Origin: an uncultured Fimbriimonadales bacterium
GTDB taxonomy: Bacteria; Armatimonadota; Fimbriimonadia; Fimbriimonadales; GBS-DC
Length of the DNA: 11,286 nt
Assembly: GCA_937925775.1 (NCBI GenBank)
Contig: CALAMM010000057.1
Span: 1-11,286 of the forward strand
Reading direction: 5' to 3'
Under the pieces are notes generated by a model that was given only the letters and a program-made list of their open reading frames with translations, was not told the DNA's origin and ran no database searches. Position 1 is the first letter of the stretch. Each line of letters starts with the position of its first letter. A program made the position numbers and the translations under genes. Shown piece by piece: positions 1-7,087 of the stretch.

Positions 1-132
1 CGACAGGAATGTCGTCGCACCAGTGGCAGGCTCGGACGAAGACGCCTCAGGCGACGACAGGAATGTCGTCGCACCAGTGGCAGGCTCGGACGAAGACGCC
101 TCAGGCGACGACAGGAATATCGTCGCACCAGT
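1..132. repeat. 54-bp palindrome-rich tandem repeat inside carB
   Basis: Bases 1-54 and 55-108 are identical; 109-132 is a third, partial copy with one change (G to A at 119) before the similarity stops. The left limit is cut by the window, so the copy number is unknown. Each unit contains a hairpin-capable stretch, CGACGAC / GTCGTCG around a 6-base loop (52-71), and the short palindrome CGCCTCAGGCG (43-53). The unit is 18 codons, so it keeps frame; in the carB frame it reads TGATTFLSSPEASSSEPA and has no stop, whereas another minus-strand frame has TGA. It resembles in principle the in-frame palindromic elements known from Rickettsia, without any claim of homology. Confidence 0.9.
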
Positions 133-1578
133 AAGGAGTTCTCGCAACTCGCTACTGCGCGCTATGAGTTCACCCTCCATCTCCACCAGGTGCTTGATTT
201 TGTGCAGGAACCATGGATCTACTTTGCTGAGCGCGTGTACCTCTTCCACCAGCCAGCCGCGTCGGAAGGCTTCGGCGATGTAAAAGAGGCGCATGTCGTT
301 GGGCGTTTCGATGAGCGTCTCCAGCTCCATCGGGCCGAGGCGCGCGGCAGGGGGATAGCGCAGGTCGCTCACACCCACTTCCAGCCCGCGCACGGCTTTC
401 ATCAGCGCGCCCTCAAACGTGCGGTCGATCGCCATCACCTCGCCCGTGGCTTTCATCTGCGTGCCCAGCGTGCGGTCGCCGGTAGGGAACTTGTCGAACG
501 GGAAGCGCGGCAGTTTAACCACGCAGTAGTCCAGGGCAGGCTCGAACGCCGCGGAAGTGCCCGTGATGGGGTTGCGAATCTCGTCTAAGTGCAGCCCGAT
601 GGCGATTTTCGCCGCGATGCGGGCAATCGGGTAGCCTGTGGCTTTAGACGCCAGCGCGCTGGAGCGGCTCACGCGTGGGTTCACCTCAATCACATAGTAG
701 TCGCTGCCGTTGGGGTTCAGCGCGAGCTGCACATTACAGCCCCCCTGAATGCCCAGCGCGCGGATAATGCGCAGCGACGCCGTGCGCAGCAGCTGGTACT
801 CAAAATCGCTCAGCGTTTGCGAGGGCGCAACCACCATCGAGTCGCCCGTATGCACGCCCATCGGGTCGAGGTTCTCCATATTACACACCACGATGGCGTT
901 GTCCGCGCCGTCGCGCATGACTTCATACTCAATCTCTTTCCAGCCTAACAGCGAGCGCTCCACCAGAATCTGATGGCGCATGGAGAGTTCCAGTCCCCGT
1001 GCGCCGATTTCGAGCAGTTCGTCGGGATTGCGGGCGATACCGCCGCCCGTGCCGCCCAGCGTGTAGGCGGGGCGCACGATGCAGGGGTAGGGTGCAATCT
1101 CCGCCACGCGCCGCAACTCGCCCATGCTCTCCACAGTCCACGATTCGGGCACCGGTTCGCCAATCTGGCGCATCAGGTCGCGGAACTTCTCGCGGTCTTC
1201 GGCGGCCTGAATAGCGGTCAGGGGTGTGCCCAGCAGTCGGACGCCGTATTTGTCCAGAATGCCGCGCACCGCCAGCTCAGTCGCGAGGTTCAGCCCCGTT
1301 TGCCCGCCGAGCGTGGGCAGAAATCCGTCGGGGCGTTCCTGCGCAATCACGCGCTCCGTAAACTCCACTGTGAGGGGTTCAATATACACGCGGTCGGCGG
1401 TTTCGGGGTCGGTCATAATCGTGGCGGGATTGGAGTTAATCAGCACCACCTCTAAACCTTCCTCGCGCAGCGAGCGGCACGCCTGCGAGCCAGAGTAGTC
1501 GAACTCGGCGGCTTGCCCAATCACAATCGGGCCCGAGCCTATTACCAGAACCTTGCGTAACGATGTGTCTATCGGCAT
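1..1578 (-). CDS. carB: Carbamoyl-phosphate synthase large subunit, N-terminal half (partial at left edge)
   Basis: CarB makes carbamoyl phosphate from bicarbonate, two ATP and glutamine-derived ammonia for pyrimidine and arginine synthesis. The 526 codons visible match the first half of a protein usually about 1,070 residues long. The N-terminus reads LRKVLVIGSGPIVIGQAAEF, followed by FLPTLGGQTGLN and the ATP-grasp loop RPAYTLGGTGGG. Residues R129, R169 and H243 fall at their E. coli positions, and the metal/phosphate motif EVNPRVSRSS (E298, N300, R302) is offset by one, so the carboxyphosphate active site looks intact. The oligomerisation domain starts normally (KVDPWFLHKIKHLVE), then from about residue 483 the chain enters an 18-residue tandem repeat and leaves the window still open. 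AGGGAGG (1584-1590) lies 5 bases before the ATG. No carA lies immediately upstream. The call is secure; the C-terminal half and the fate of the frame beyond base 1 cannot be seen. Confidence 0.96.
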   Translation of the reverse strand, partial: MPIDTSLRKVLVIGSGPIVIGQAAEFDYSGSQACRSLREEGLEVVLINSNPATIMTDPETADRVYIEPLTVEFTERVIAQERPDGFLPTLGGQTGLNLATELAVRGILDKYGVRLLGTPLTAIQAAEDREKFRDLMRQIGEPVPESWTVESMGELRRVAEIAPYPCIVRPAYTLGGTGGGIARNPDELLEIGARGLELSMRHQILVERSLLGWKEIEYEVMRDGADNAIVVCNMENLDPMGVHTGDSMVVAPSQTLSDFEYQLLRTASLRIIRALGIQGGCNVQLALNPNGSDYYVIEVNPRVSRSSALASKATGYPIARIAAKIAIGLHLDEIRNPITGTSAAFEPALDYCVVKLPRFPFDKFPTGDRTLGTQMKATGEVMAIDRTFEGALMKAVRGLEVGVSDLRYPPAARLGPMELETLIETPNDMRLFYIAEAFRRGWLVEEVHALSKVDPWFLHKIKHLVEMEGELIARSSELRELLTGATIFLSSPEASSSEPATGATTFLSSPEASSSEPATGATTFLS

Positions 1579-1632
1579 ACTCGCCTCCCTTGTCGCCTCA
1601 CTGGACGGACTTAAAGGGCGTTCTGAGGGGAG

Positions 1633-1638
1633 AGTATA
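1633..1638 (-). promoter_or_regulatory. Candidate -10 box for carB
   Basis: TATACT on the minus strand matches the sigma-70 -10 consensus at 5 of 6 bases and lies 54 bases before the carB start, in the 67-bp gap after the small upstream ORF. I see no good -35 at 16-18 bases; TTGGCA is about 25 bases away, which is too far. This is therefore a weak candidate. Confidence 0.3.
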
Positions 1639-1645
1639 CCTGTTT

Positions 1646-1795
1646 TCACAATCCCAGTCGTGTTGCCAAGTAGTTCAGGGAGCGATTACGCGTCTTGGAA
1701 AGGTTCCAGTCGTACTCCTTGAGGATTTGGCGGAGCGCAACCCAATAGTCTACACCGTGTTGCTGACATAGATTTTTGAACCGCTCTTTGGTCAC
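1646..1795 (-). CDS. Small ORF, 49 aa, possible Fis-like helix-turn-helix
   Basis: The ORF starts at GTG (1795-1793), overlapping the stop of the ATPase ORF as GTGA, an arrangement typical of translational coupling. The product starts VTKERFKNLCQQHG and ends LKEYDWNLSKTRNRSLNYL with ATRLGL at the C-terminus. The pattern of an acidic/aromatic helix, NLSKT, and a final helix ending in RLGL resembles the Fis-type helix-turn-helix at the end of sigma-54 activators and of small DNA-binding proteins, but the central turn is not canonical. The frame is open for 18 more codons upstream without a conventional better start. It could be a real small regulator, a fragment of a larger decayed gene, or chance. 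I do not recognise a named family. Confidence 0.35.
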   Translation of the reverse strand: MTKERFKNLCQQHGVDYWVALRQILKEYDWNLSKTRNRSLNYLATRLGL

Positions 1796-2640
1796 TGCGT
1801 CCGTATGGGAGGCGACCGACGCACTATCTTCTGACTCGCAGGGTACTCAACCTGGGAGAATCCTTGCGCGTCTCGCTTCATGAGGCGCAACTCCTCGACA
1901 GAAGTATGGCGCAGCAGTTCAGGGTTATGCGTGGTGACCAAAATCTGTCGGGTTTCGGATGCGCTGCGCATCAGATACATCAGTCGCTCGGTAATCTTGG
2001 GGTGCAGATGGCGGTCAGGTTCCTCGAAGATTGCCAGTTCGTTGGGGTGCGCGTCGAAGAAGAGCGCGACCACCAGCGCAATCGCGTGAACCGTGCCGTC
2101 GGAAAGCAACGGCGCGCTGAAGGTGCGTTGCTCCGCGAACTGCTCTACCACTTGCAGGTACGCCGCGTCATTTGGCAGACGCCCTGTCTGTACCGAAACC
2201 ACATACGGCAGCAGCGTTTGCACCAGCGCTTGCAGGCGCGAGCGGGTGTGTTCCTGTCGCAGCAGGTTGCGTACAATTGTGGGCAGGTTGCTTCCGTCTT
2301 CCCTCAGGCGCGTAGAACCGTCCATAGGCGTCGCCATCTGCGCCAGGCGGGGCGCAAAGTTGTAGACGCGCACCGACAGGCTCTGCTGCAGCGCATCCCG
2401 CCACGGGGAACGGAGCAGTTCCAGAACCGAGTAGTCGCGCCCCGACATGATTTCGACGCTCTCCCGTCCCACTGCTCCTGCTCCGCGAAGTAGCGTTCCA
2501 GCAGCAGCAGGCGGAGTTGCACGCCGTTGCGTTGCGCTTTTTCCGCCATCGTGAGGATAGGCTGACACCCACCTCAGTGACGCATCTACAAAACCATTTG
2601 AAGAAGTTTCCCATAGCTTCGCCTCCGCGATTCTACCCAA
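1792..2640 (-). pseudogene. COG4637-like AAA ATPase, N-terminally truncated and probably frameshifted
   Basis: The C-terminal two thirds of this 282-codon frame look like a predicted ATPase of the AAA15/AAA_21 (COG4637) type: ABC-signature-like LLSDGT (residues 178-183), Walker B ELAIFEEPDRHLHP (from 201) and the switch histidine in TTHNPELL (H238). Members are usually about 370-400 residues and begin with a P-loop (GxxxxGKS); none is present in any frame here. The first 60 residues of this frame do not look like the family, while another minus-strand frame from ATG 2549 to about 2466 gives a convincing stretch (MAEKAQRNGVQLRLLLLER, ending EQWDGR), which would join ESVEIMSG if the frame changed near 2463-2470. 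The frame opens at TTG 2640; an ATG at 2614 in a third frame has GGAGGCG before it. I infer a decaying gene; sequencing error could explain the frameshift but not the missing Walker A half. Confidence 0.7.
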
Positions 2641-2799
2641 AGGATTACTGGATTAACACTGCGCCATTTAGAGCGTGTGAGTTAAGTGGAACCTGAGCAA
2701 TTGCGCGCCGCGTACCGACTGTCTCGCAGCACAAACCAAATATTAATGCAGGACTCCTGTCGCCTACAGTGAAACTTACTCTCACTTAAGGAGGGCGAC
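2641..2799 (+). promoter_or_regulatory. Upstream region of the MFS gene, with weak promoter candidate and small palindrome
   Basis: These 159 bp separate the ATPase relic and the transporter. TATTAA (2741-2746) could serve as a -10 box, but no convincing -35 sits at the right distance. Immediately downstream is the perfect 11-base palindrome CAGGACTCCTG (2749-2759), placed where an operator could lie. AAGGAGG (2788-2794) is the clear ribosome binding site for the ATG at 2800. Nothing coding is evident. Confidence 0.35.
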
Positions 2800-4155
2800 A
2801 TGGCACAGGGGAGTTATAACTATAACAAATTGTTCATTGCCAGCTGCATCGCGCTGGTGACGACGGCGATGGCGTTTTCGATCCGCGCCGACATCCTCAA
2901 GGAGCTGGGCGCGACTTTCGATATCAGCCACGAGCAGCAGGGACTGGTGAACCTGATGGGCATCTGGGGCTTCCCGATTGCGATTCTCATCGTGGGACCG
3001 CTGGTGAACACCTTCGGCATGGGACGCCTGCTTAAACTCGCGTGTCTGGGACACATTCTGGGAATCATCTTCACGATACTATCACCGAACTACGGCTTCG
3101 TCGCGCTGCTGCTCTCCACGCTGCTGGTGGGCTTGGCGAACGGTACGGTGGAGGCGGTCATCAACCCGCTCGCCGCCACGATGTATCCAAACGACAAGAC
3201 ACACAAACTGAATGTATTGCACGCGTGGTGGCCAGGCGGGCTGATTATCGGTGGGCTGGCGACTTTCGCGCTAGCACAGTTTCTGAACGCGCCGTGGCAG
3301 GTGCGGCTTGGAACGATTATCGTACCCGCCTTGATTTACGGCGCGATGATCTGGACGGAGAAGTTTCCCGAAACCGAGCGCGCCGCGTCGGGCGTGAGCA
3401 TGGGCGAAATGTTCCTGCAGATTCTGCGCCCCGGCGTGCTGCTGCTCATCCTGTGTATGTGTATGACGGCGATTACCGAGCTGGGACCCGACCAGTGGGT
3501 CGGCTCGGTGCTGACGGACACAGTGGGCATTCGCGGGATACTGTTTCTGGTCTACACCTCGGGCTTGATGTTCGTGCTGCGTCTGGTGGCGGGTCCCGTG
3601 GCGCGGGTGTTCACGCCGATTGGGTTACTGGCGATTTGCGCAGCGTTCGCGGCGGCGGGGTTGTATCTGCTAAGTATCTCATTTACGGCAGGCGCAGCGT
3701 TCCTCGCGGCGACAATCTTTGGGATTGGCAAGGCATACTTCTGGCCCACGATGTTGGGGGTGGTCTCCGAACGCTATCCGCGCGGGGGCGAGTTCCTGCT
3801 CGCGGTGATGGGTGCGGCAGGCATGATTGCCGCAGGCGTCGCAGGACCGAGCATGGGGCGCATTTACGACCTGCACACCATCGAGAAACTCACGCCCGAA
3901 GTGCGCCAGCTGGTGGTTGTGGAGGGCAAATACAGCCCCGAACGCGCTCAGGAGATTATCAAGAAGGCGGAGGCGGGCGACCCAACCGCGCAGCAGCAGA
4001 AAGCCGCGCTGGATGAGGCGCTCCGCTACGGCGCGGCGATGACCTTCCGCTATGTCGCCGTGCTGCCGCTGATTCTCGTGTTCCTGTTCGGAGCGCAGTT
4101 CGTGTATTACAAAATGCGCGGCGGATACAAAGCGGTGGAAATCGGCGGGCATTAG
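2800..4155 (+). CDS. MFS transporter, FucP-like (probable sugar/proton symporter)
   Basis: The 451-residue product is an inner-membrane protein with about twelve hydrophobic helices (first at 10-28, last near 415-436). It has the general look of the major facilitator superfamily, closest in style to fucose/glucose permeases: a charged helix-4 segment VEAVINPLAATMYP followed by DKTHKLNVLHAWWPGG, a central cytoplasmic loop at about 187-206, and the second-half motif GKAYFWPTM near 310-318. The ATG has an excellent AAGGAGG 5 bases upstream. Between helices 11 and 12 (about 354-411) is an unusually long charged, helix-prone loop rich in K, E, Q and A; in the standard topology it would face the periplasm. 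The stop codon directly abuts the stop of the convergent binding-protein gene. Substrate is not identifiable; a sugar is an inference from the family and neighbours. Confidence 0.9.
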   Translation: MAQGSYNYNKLFIASCIALVTTAMAFSIRADILKELGATFDISHEQQGLVNLMGIWGFPIAILIVGPLVNTFGMGRLLKLACLGHILGIIFTILSPNYGFVALLLSTLLVGLANGTVEAVINPLAATMYPNDKTHKLNVLHAWWPGGLIIGGLATFALAQFLNAPWQVRLGTIIVPALIYGAMIWTEKFPETERAASGVSMGEMFLQILRPGVLLLILCMCMTAITELGPDQWVGSVLTDTVGIRGILFLVYTSGLMFVLRLVAGPVARVFTPIGLLAICAAFAAAGLYLLSISFTAGAAFLAATIFGIGKAYFWPTMLGVVSERYPRGGEFLLAVMGAAGMIAAGVAGPSMGRIYDLHTIEKLTPEVRQLVVVEGKYSPERAQEIIKKAEAGDPTAQQQKAALDEALRYGAAMTFRYVAVLPLILVFLFGAQFVYYKMRGGYKAVEIGGH

Positions 4156-5457
4156 CTACGCCCAGCGCCGATACTCCGCCGCCACGCGCTGCTGCACATC
4201 GCGCAACGCCTGCTCAGGGGTTTTATTCCCACTGAGCAGGTAGTCTTGCGCCGTGTAAAGTTCGTGCAGATAGAGCGTGGCGACGGGCGTAATCGGAAAG
4301 AAACGCGCGTTCGGGCTGTCCACTAACTCCAGAAACTTCGAGTAGCCGCGTTTCCACACCTCGTCGGGCGAGTGTACCGTGCGCAGCTGCGGGTGCTTCA
4401 ACACGCGCCGAATGTTGGGGATGCCGTGCATCGTCTCGGCGAACAGCAGCTGCGCCTCCTCGCTTTGCATCCACACGAAAAACTCCCACGCCTCGCGCGG
4501 GTGCCGCGCCTCGCGCGGGATACAGAACATGTTCTGCCCAATCCATGTGGGTTTTTGCAGGCGCGGGTCGCGCGCAGGATACGGCACAGGCGCGAGTTCA
4601 TAGGGCACGCGCGGCGCGTACTTCTGGAACCAGTAGGTGTTCCACTGCCCGTTAATCATCATCGAGATTTTGCCTAGGAAGAAGGGGTTGTTGGTGCCCT
4701 GTTCGTTGCCGAAGCTCATCGTGAACGCCTGCACCTCTTTGCCGCTGCCCATCGCCTCGATGAGGGCGCGATAGTAGCGGGCGGCTTCGAGGTTGACAGG
4801 GTGGTCGGCGGTGGGGACCCCTGTGCGCGGGTCTACGAACTGCCCGCCGAACGCACCGATGATGTAAATCAGGTCAGGTGGGCGCATGCCCAGCGTCTGG
4901 ATTGCGCCGCCGGGAGATTTGACCGTGAGCCGACGCGCGTAGTCTAACATCTGCTCTAGGGTGCGCGGCGGCTGATTGGGCGAAATCCCCGCCCGCTTGA
5001 AGTGGTCAGGGTTGTAAAACAGCGCCTGCGCATCCAGCAGGTACGGCATCGAGTAGAGCCTGCCCTGATATCGTCCTTGCGCGAGCGAAGCAGGCACGAA
5101 ATCCGCCTCACGCAAGCCCGATTCGCGGAACCAGTCGTCCAGCGGCAGCAGCGCGTTGTTGGCGGCTAACGGCGCGAGGTAGCCCGGCTCGCGCAGGGTG
5201 AAAAAGTCGGGCGGCGCGCCCGCTACCACCGAGCGGATAATCTTCGTATCCTCGACCGCACCGAGATTCTGGACATACACCTTGCTCTGCACGCGATTGT
5301 AGTAATCCACGACGCCCTGAAACACCTTCTCCTCATCGCCCGACCACATGCTCCACACACGCAACACCGTGCGCCCCTCTGGAATCGCTTCCTTTCTCAG
5401 GGCGCAGCCACTCAGTGCCGCCAGTCCCAATCCTGCACTGCCGAGCATGACACGCAT
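4156..5457 (-). CDS. ABC-type extracellular solute-binding lipoprotein (family 1, sugar type)
   Basis: The 433-residue product starts MRVMLGSAGLGLAALSGC: a short hydrophobic signal peptide and lipobox LSGC with the modified cysteine at residue 18, so it should be a lipid-anchored binding protein. The body is typical of SBP_bac_1: VLRVWSMWSGDEEKVFQGVV after the linker, GAPPDFFTL, LYSMPYLLDAQALFYNPDHF, a substrate-loop region with GKISMMINGQWNTYW and the C-terminal helices EAWEFFVWMQSEEAQLLFAE. Such proteins hand oligosaccharides or sugars to an ABC permease, but no permease or ATPase gene lies in the window. A longer frame opens at 5586, but that would overlap the upstream gene by 83 bases and bury the signal peptide; I prefer ATG 5457. 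There is no Shine-Dalgarno before it, and a TATATT/TATTAT box lies 6-9 bases upstream, hinting at a leaderless transcript. Function is secure at family level. Confidence 0.9.
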   Translation of the reverse strand: MRVMLGSAGLGLAALSGCALRKEAIPEGRTVLRVWSMWSGDEEKVFQGVVDYYNRVQSKVYVQNLGAVEDTKIIRSVVAGAPPDFFTLREPGYLAPLAANNALLPLDDWFRESGLREADFVPASLAQGRYQGRLYSMPYLLDAQALFYNPDHFKRAGISPNQPPRTLEQMLDYARRLTVKSPGGAIQTLGMRPPDLIYIIGAFGGQFVDPRTGVPTADHPVNLEAARYYRALIEAMGSGKEVQAFTMSFGNEQGTNNPFFLGKISMMINGQWNTYWFQKYAPRVPYELAPVPYPARDPRLQKPTWIGQNMFCIPREARHPREAWEFFVWMQSEEAQLLFAETMHGIPNIRRVLKHPQLRTVHSPDEVWKRGYSKFLELVDSPNARFFPITPVATLYLHELYTAQDYLLSGNKTPEQALRDVQQRVAAEYRRWA

Positions 5458-5462
5458 CGCGT

Positions 5463-5474
5463 TATAATATACCG
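5463..5474 (-). promoter_or_regulatory. Candidate -10 element for a leaderless transcript of the binding-protein gene
   Basis: On the minus strand TATATTATAACG contains overlapping -10-like hexamers (TATATT, TATTAT, TATAAC), ending 3-8 bases before the ATG at 5457. Transcription from here would start at or next to the start codon, which agrees with the absence of a ribosome binding site. No good -35 is visible. The alternative is read-through from the gene ending 46 bases upstream. Confidence 0.3.
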
Positions 5475-5503
5475 CCCTGCTTCCATCAGCACTTGCAGCT
5501 CTC

Positions 5504-7087
5504 CTACTGTAAATCGAAAAGATAAAATCCAGGCGCGGGCGCGCCGTTGCTCTGAACGACGGGCCAGAACCACGCCAGCGCGACATCGTCGGGGGTGTTC
5601 CCTAAAATAAACACCTCGCGCAGGGTAGCCGTCGTCCACGGAATATCGCGATAGAAGCGGTTGTACGGGAAGGAGGCATTAACCCACCAGAAGCGCGTGT
5701 TGCTCGTTTCGCCCTGAACGGTTGTGATATAGAGATAGCTAACGGAGCGCCCCGCGCGCGTTGCCGCCTGCAGACGCGCCTGCTGCAAGAGGGTCGGCTT
5801 AGGATACAGCAGATGGGGATAGTGGGGCAACAGTGCGCCACTCGGGGCGTGGAAACCCCACAGTAGACCGTCACTGGTTATGCCGTAGCAAGCGTTCGTT
5901 GTGGTATCGTAAGCAGGGTTGGAAATGACCCGTGCGCCTGTATAATTACTCCAGAGCCATTGTTGCACATCCCAGCGATAGACACTAATGCGAGCGTCGT
6001 GCGCGATTACCACTGCGCGCTCCCGCGGCAGGACCTCAAAACCTGACACACCGCCGAGATTGCCAGGCAACGGCGCGTGCGCGAACAACAGCGCGCCGTT
6101 GCGCCAAAGGGAGATGGTACGGTTCGCATGCTCCAGCAAAACAAATTCCCCGAGCGCATGGAAGGCGACGATTGGCGACGCAGGCGCGTAGAGCAACCAT
6201 GCATCAGTCGCGGGGCGATAGAGTGCCAGCTGTCCTGCAGCAGTGGCATAATAGATATGGTTACCGTCGCTCACGATGGGCGACCCAGTGGCGACCAGTG
6301 CGCCAGACGGTTGATTCAACAGAGTGAAGTGGATATCCACCGAACTGCTGCTGGGCGCAGGTATAGCAAAAAAGCTAATCCGTCCATCCGTGCGCCCGAC
6401 GAAGCAACGACCGCCTGCAAACGCGCCCGCGCCTGAAGGGGTTCCGCCCAGAGAGCGCAGGACGGCTTGCGAGAAAGCGCTGAATCCTGAGGTTCGGCTA
6501 AGCGGCTGCTGCGAACGGAGTAAACGAATATCGCTGCCGTTCGCGCCCACCCACCACACATACCTGTCATGAATCAGGATGGGGGTTTGCATCATGTAGT
6601 TAGCCCATCCCATCCATACACCCACCTGCGTGCGGTTGCGCTCGATGCCCGCGCCGTAATCCCAGGTTGCCGTGCGTGCGTCGCCGCCAACCGAATGCCC
6701 GCATATCTGCCATACAATCCCATCTGTGTCTGCATTGCTTGGCGCTGCCAGGTAAGTGTTCAATACCATCGACCCGCCTGGGAAGAGCGCGCTGGAAATT
6801 CCGCTGTCGAGTCGTCTACCAAGAACCCGCTCGCCCGTGCTGGGGGGATTCTCCCACAGTTCTAAACGGCTCCACGGAGTTCGGTCAGGGCTTTCGTGAC
6901 GAGTAATCTGAAAACGGAGGCTATCGACTCCATTCCCCAGATTACGAAACAGGAGCCGCACCCTTGCCTCGCCCCCACGCAAAGATGCCTGAAGCTCGCG
7001 AGCTGCGTATCCGATTACACAGTGGTCGCATAAGGAAAGCAGCTCGTCGAGTTCTCCTACAGGAGCAGAGTGTAAGGAGGTTGCCAT
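5504..7087 (-). CDS. Probable beta-propeller protein with N-terminal beta-sandwich-like region; start uncertain
   Basis: The product (527 residues from ATG 7087) belongs to no family I can name. Residues 40-130 are beta-rich and contain RVRLLFRNLGNGVDSLRF, reminiscent of the small beta-sandwich modules of secreted proteins. From about 165 onward, strand-turn blocks recur every 40-50 residues in the style of PQQ/WD-like propeller blades: HDRYVWWVGANGSDIRLL, GRCFVGRTDGRISFF, GNHIYYATAAGQLALY, GEFVLLEHANRTISLW, ERAVVIAHDARISVYRW, NACYGITSDGLLWGF and VSYLYITTVQGE. An extracytoplasmic role would fit, yet no signal peptide is visible: the N-terminus (MATSLHSAPVGELDELLSL) is polar. The ATG lacks a ribosome binding site and overlaps the start of the opposite gene by 2 bp; the open frame continues about 28 codons further upstream without a usual start. 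The gene may have lost its 5' end, or may start further in. It ends 46 bases before the binding-protein gene, so the two may be co-transcribed. Confidence 0.65.
   Translation of the reverse strand: MATSLHSAPVGELDELLSLCDHCVIGYAARELQASLRGGEARVRLLFRNLGNGVDSLRFQITRHESPDRTPWSRLELWENPPSTGERVLGRRLDSGISSALFPGGSMVLNTYLAAPSNADTDGIVWQICGHSVGGDARTATWDYGAGIERNRTQVGVWMGWANYMMQTPILIHDRYVWWVGANGSDIRLLRSQQPLSRTSGFSAFSQAVLRSLGGTPSGAGAFAGGRCFVGRTDGRISFFAIPAPSSSSVDIHFTLLNQPSGALVATGSPIVSDGNHIYYATAAGQLALYRPATDAWLLYAPASPIVAFHALGEFVLLEHANRTISLWRNGALLFAHAPLPGNLGGVSGFEVLPRERAVVIAHDARISVYRWDVQQWLWSNYTGARVISNPAYDTTTNACYGITSDGLLWGFHAPSGALLPHYPHLLYPKPTLLQQARLQAATRAGRSVSYLYITTVQGETSNTRFWWVNASFPYNRFYRDIPWTTATLREVFILGNTPDDVALAWFWPVVQSNGAPAPGFYLFDLQ
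7074..7080 (+). promoter_or_regulatory. Ribosome binding site of the GHL15-like gene
   Basis: AAGGAGG lies 5 bases before the ATG at 7086 and fixes that start. It falls inside the first codons of the opposite-strand propeller frame, which weakens the case for that frame beginning at 7087. No clear sigma-70 promoter stands out in the 100 bases before it. Confidence 0.85.

Noticed and set aside
1..132. The tandem repeat as a CRISPR array
   Set aside because: Units are directly adjacent with no variable spacers and lie inside a coding frame.
23..973. Plus-strand open frames opposite carB, including one spelling the repeat as an acidic peptide
   Set aside because: The minus strand encodes unmistakable CarB with conserved residues at the correct positions; the plus frames are high-GC shadows.
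2168..2614. Separate 148-aa gene starting at ATG 2614 with GGAGGCG before it
   Set aside because: After about 20 residues the frame is arginine/cysteine-rich shadow sequence of the ATPase frame; at most it marks the original start of the relic gene.
5458..5586. N-terminal extension of the binding protein from 5586
   Set aside because: It would overlap the upstream gene and put 43 polar or basic residues before a perfect signal peptide and lipobox.
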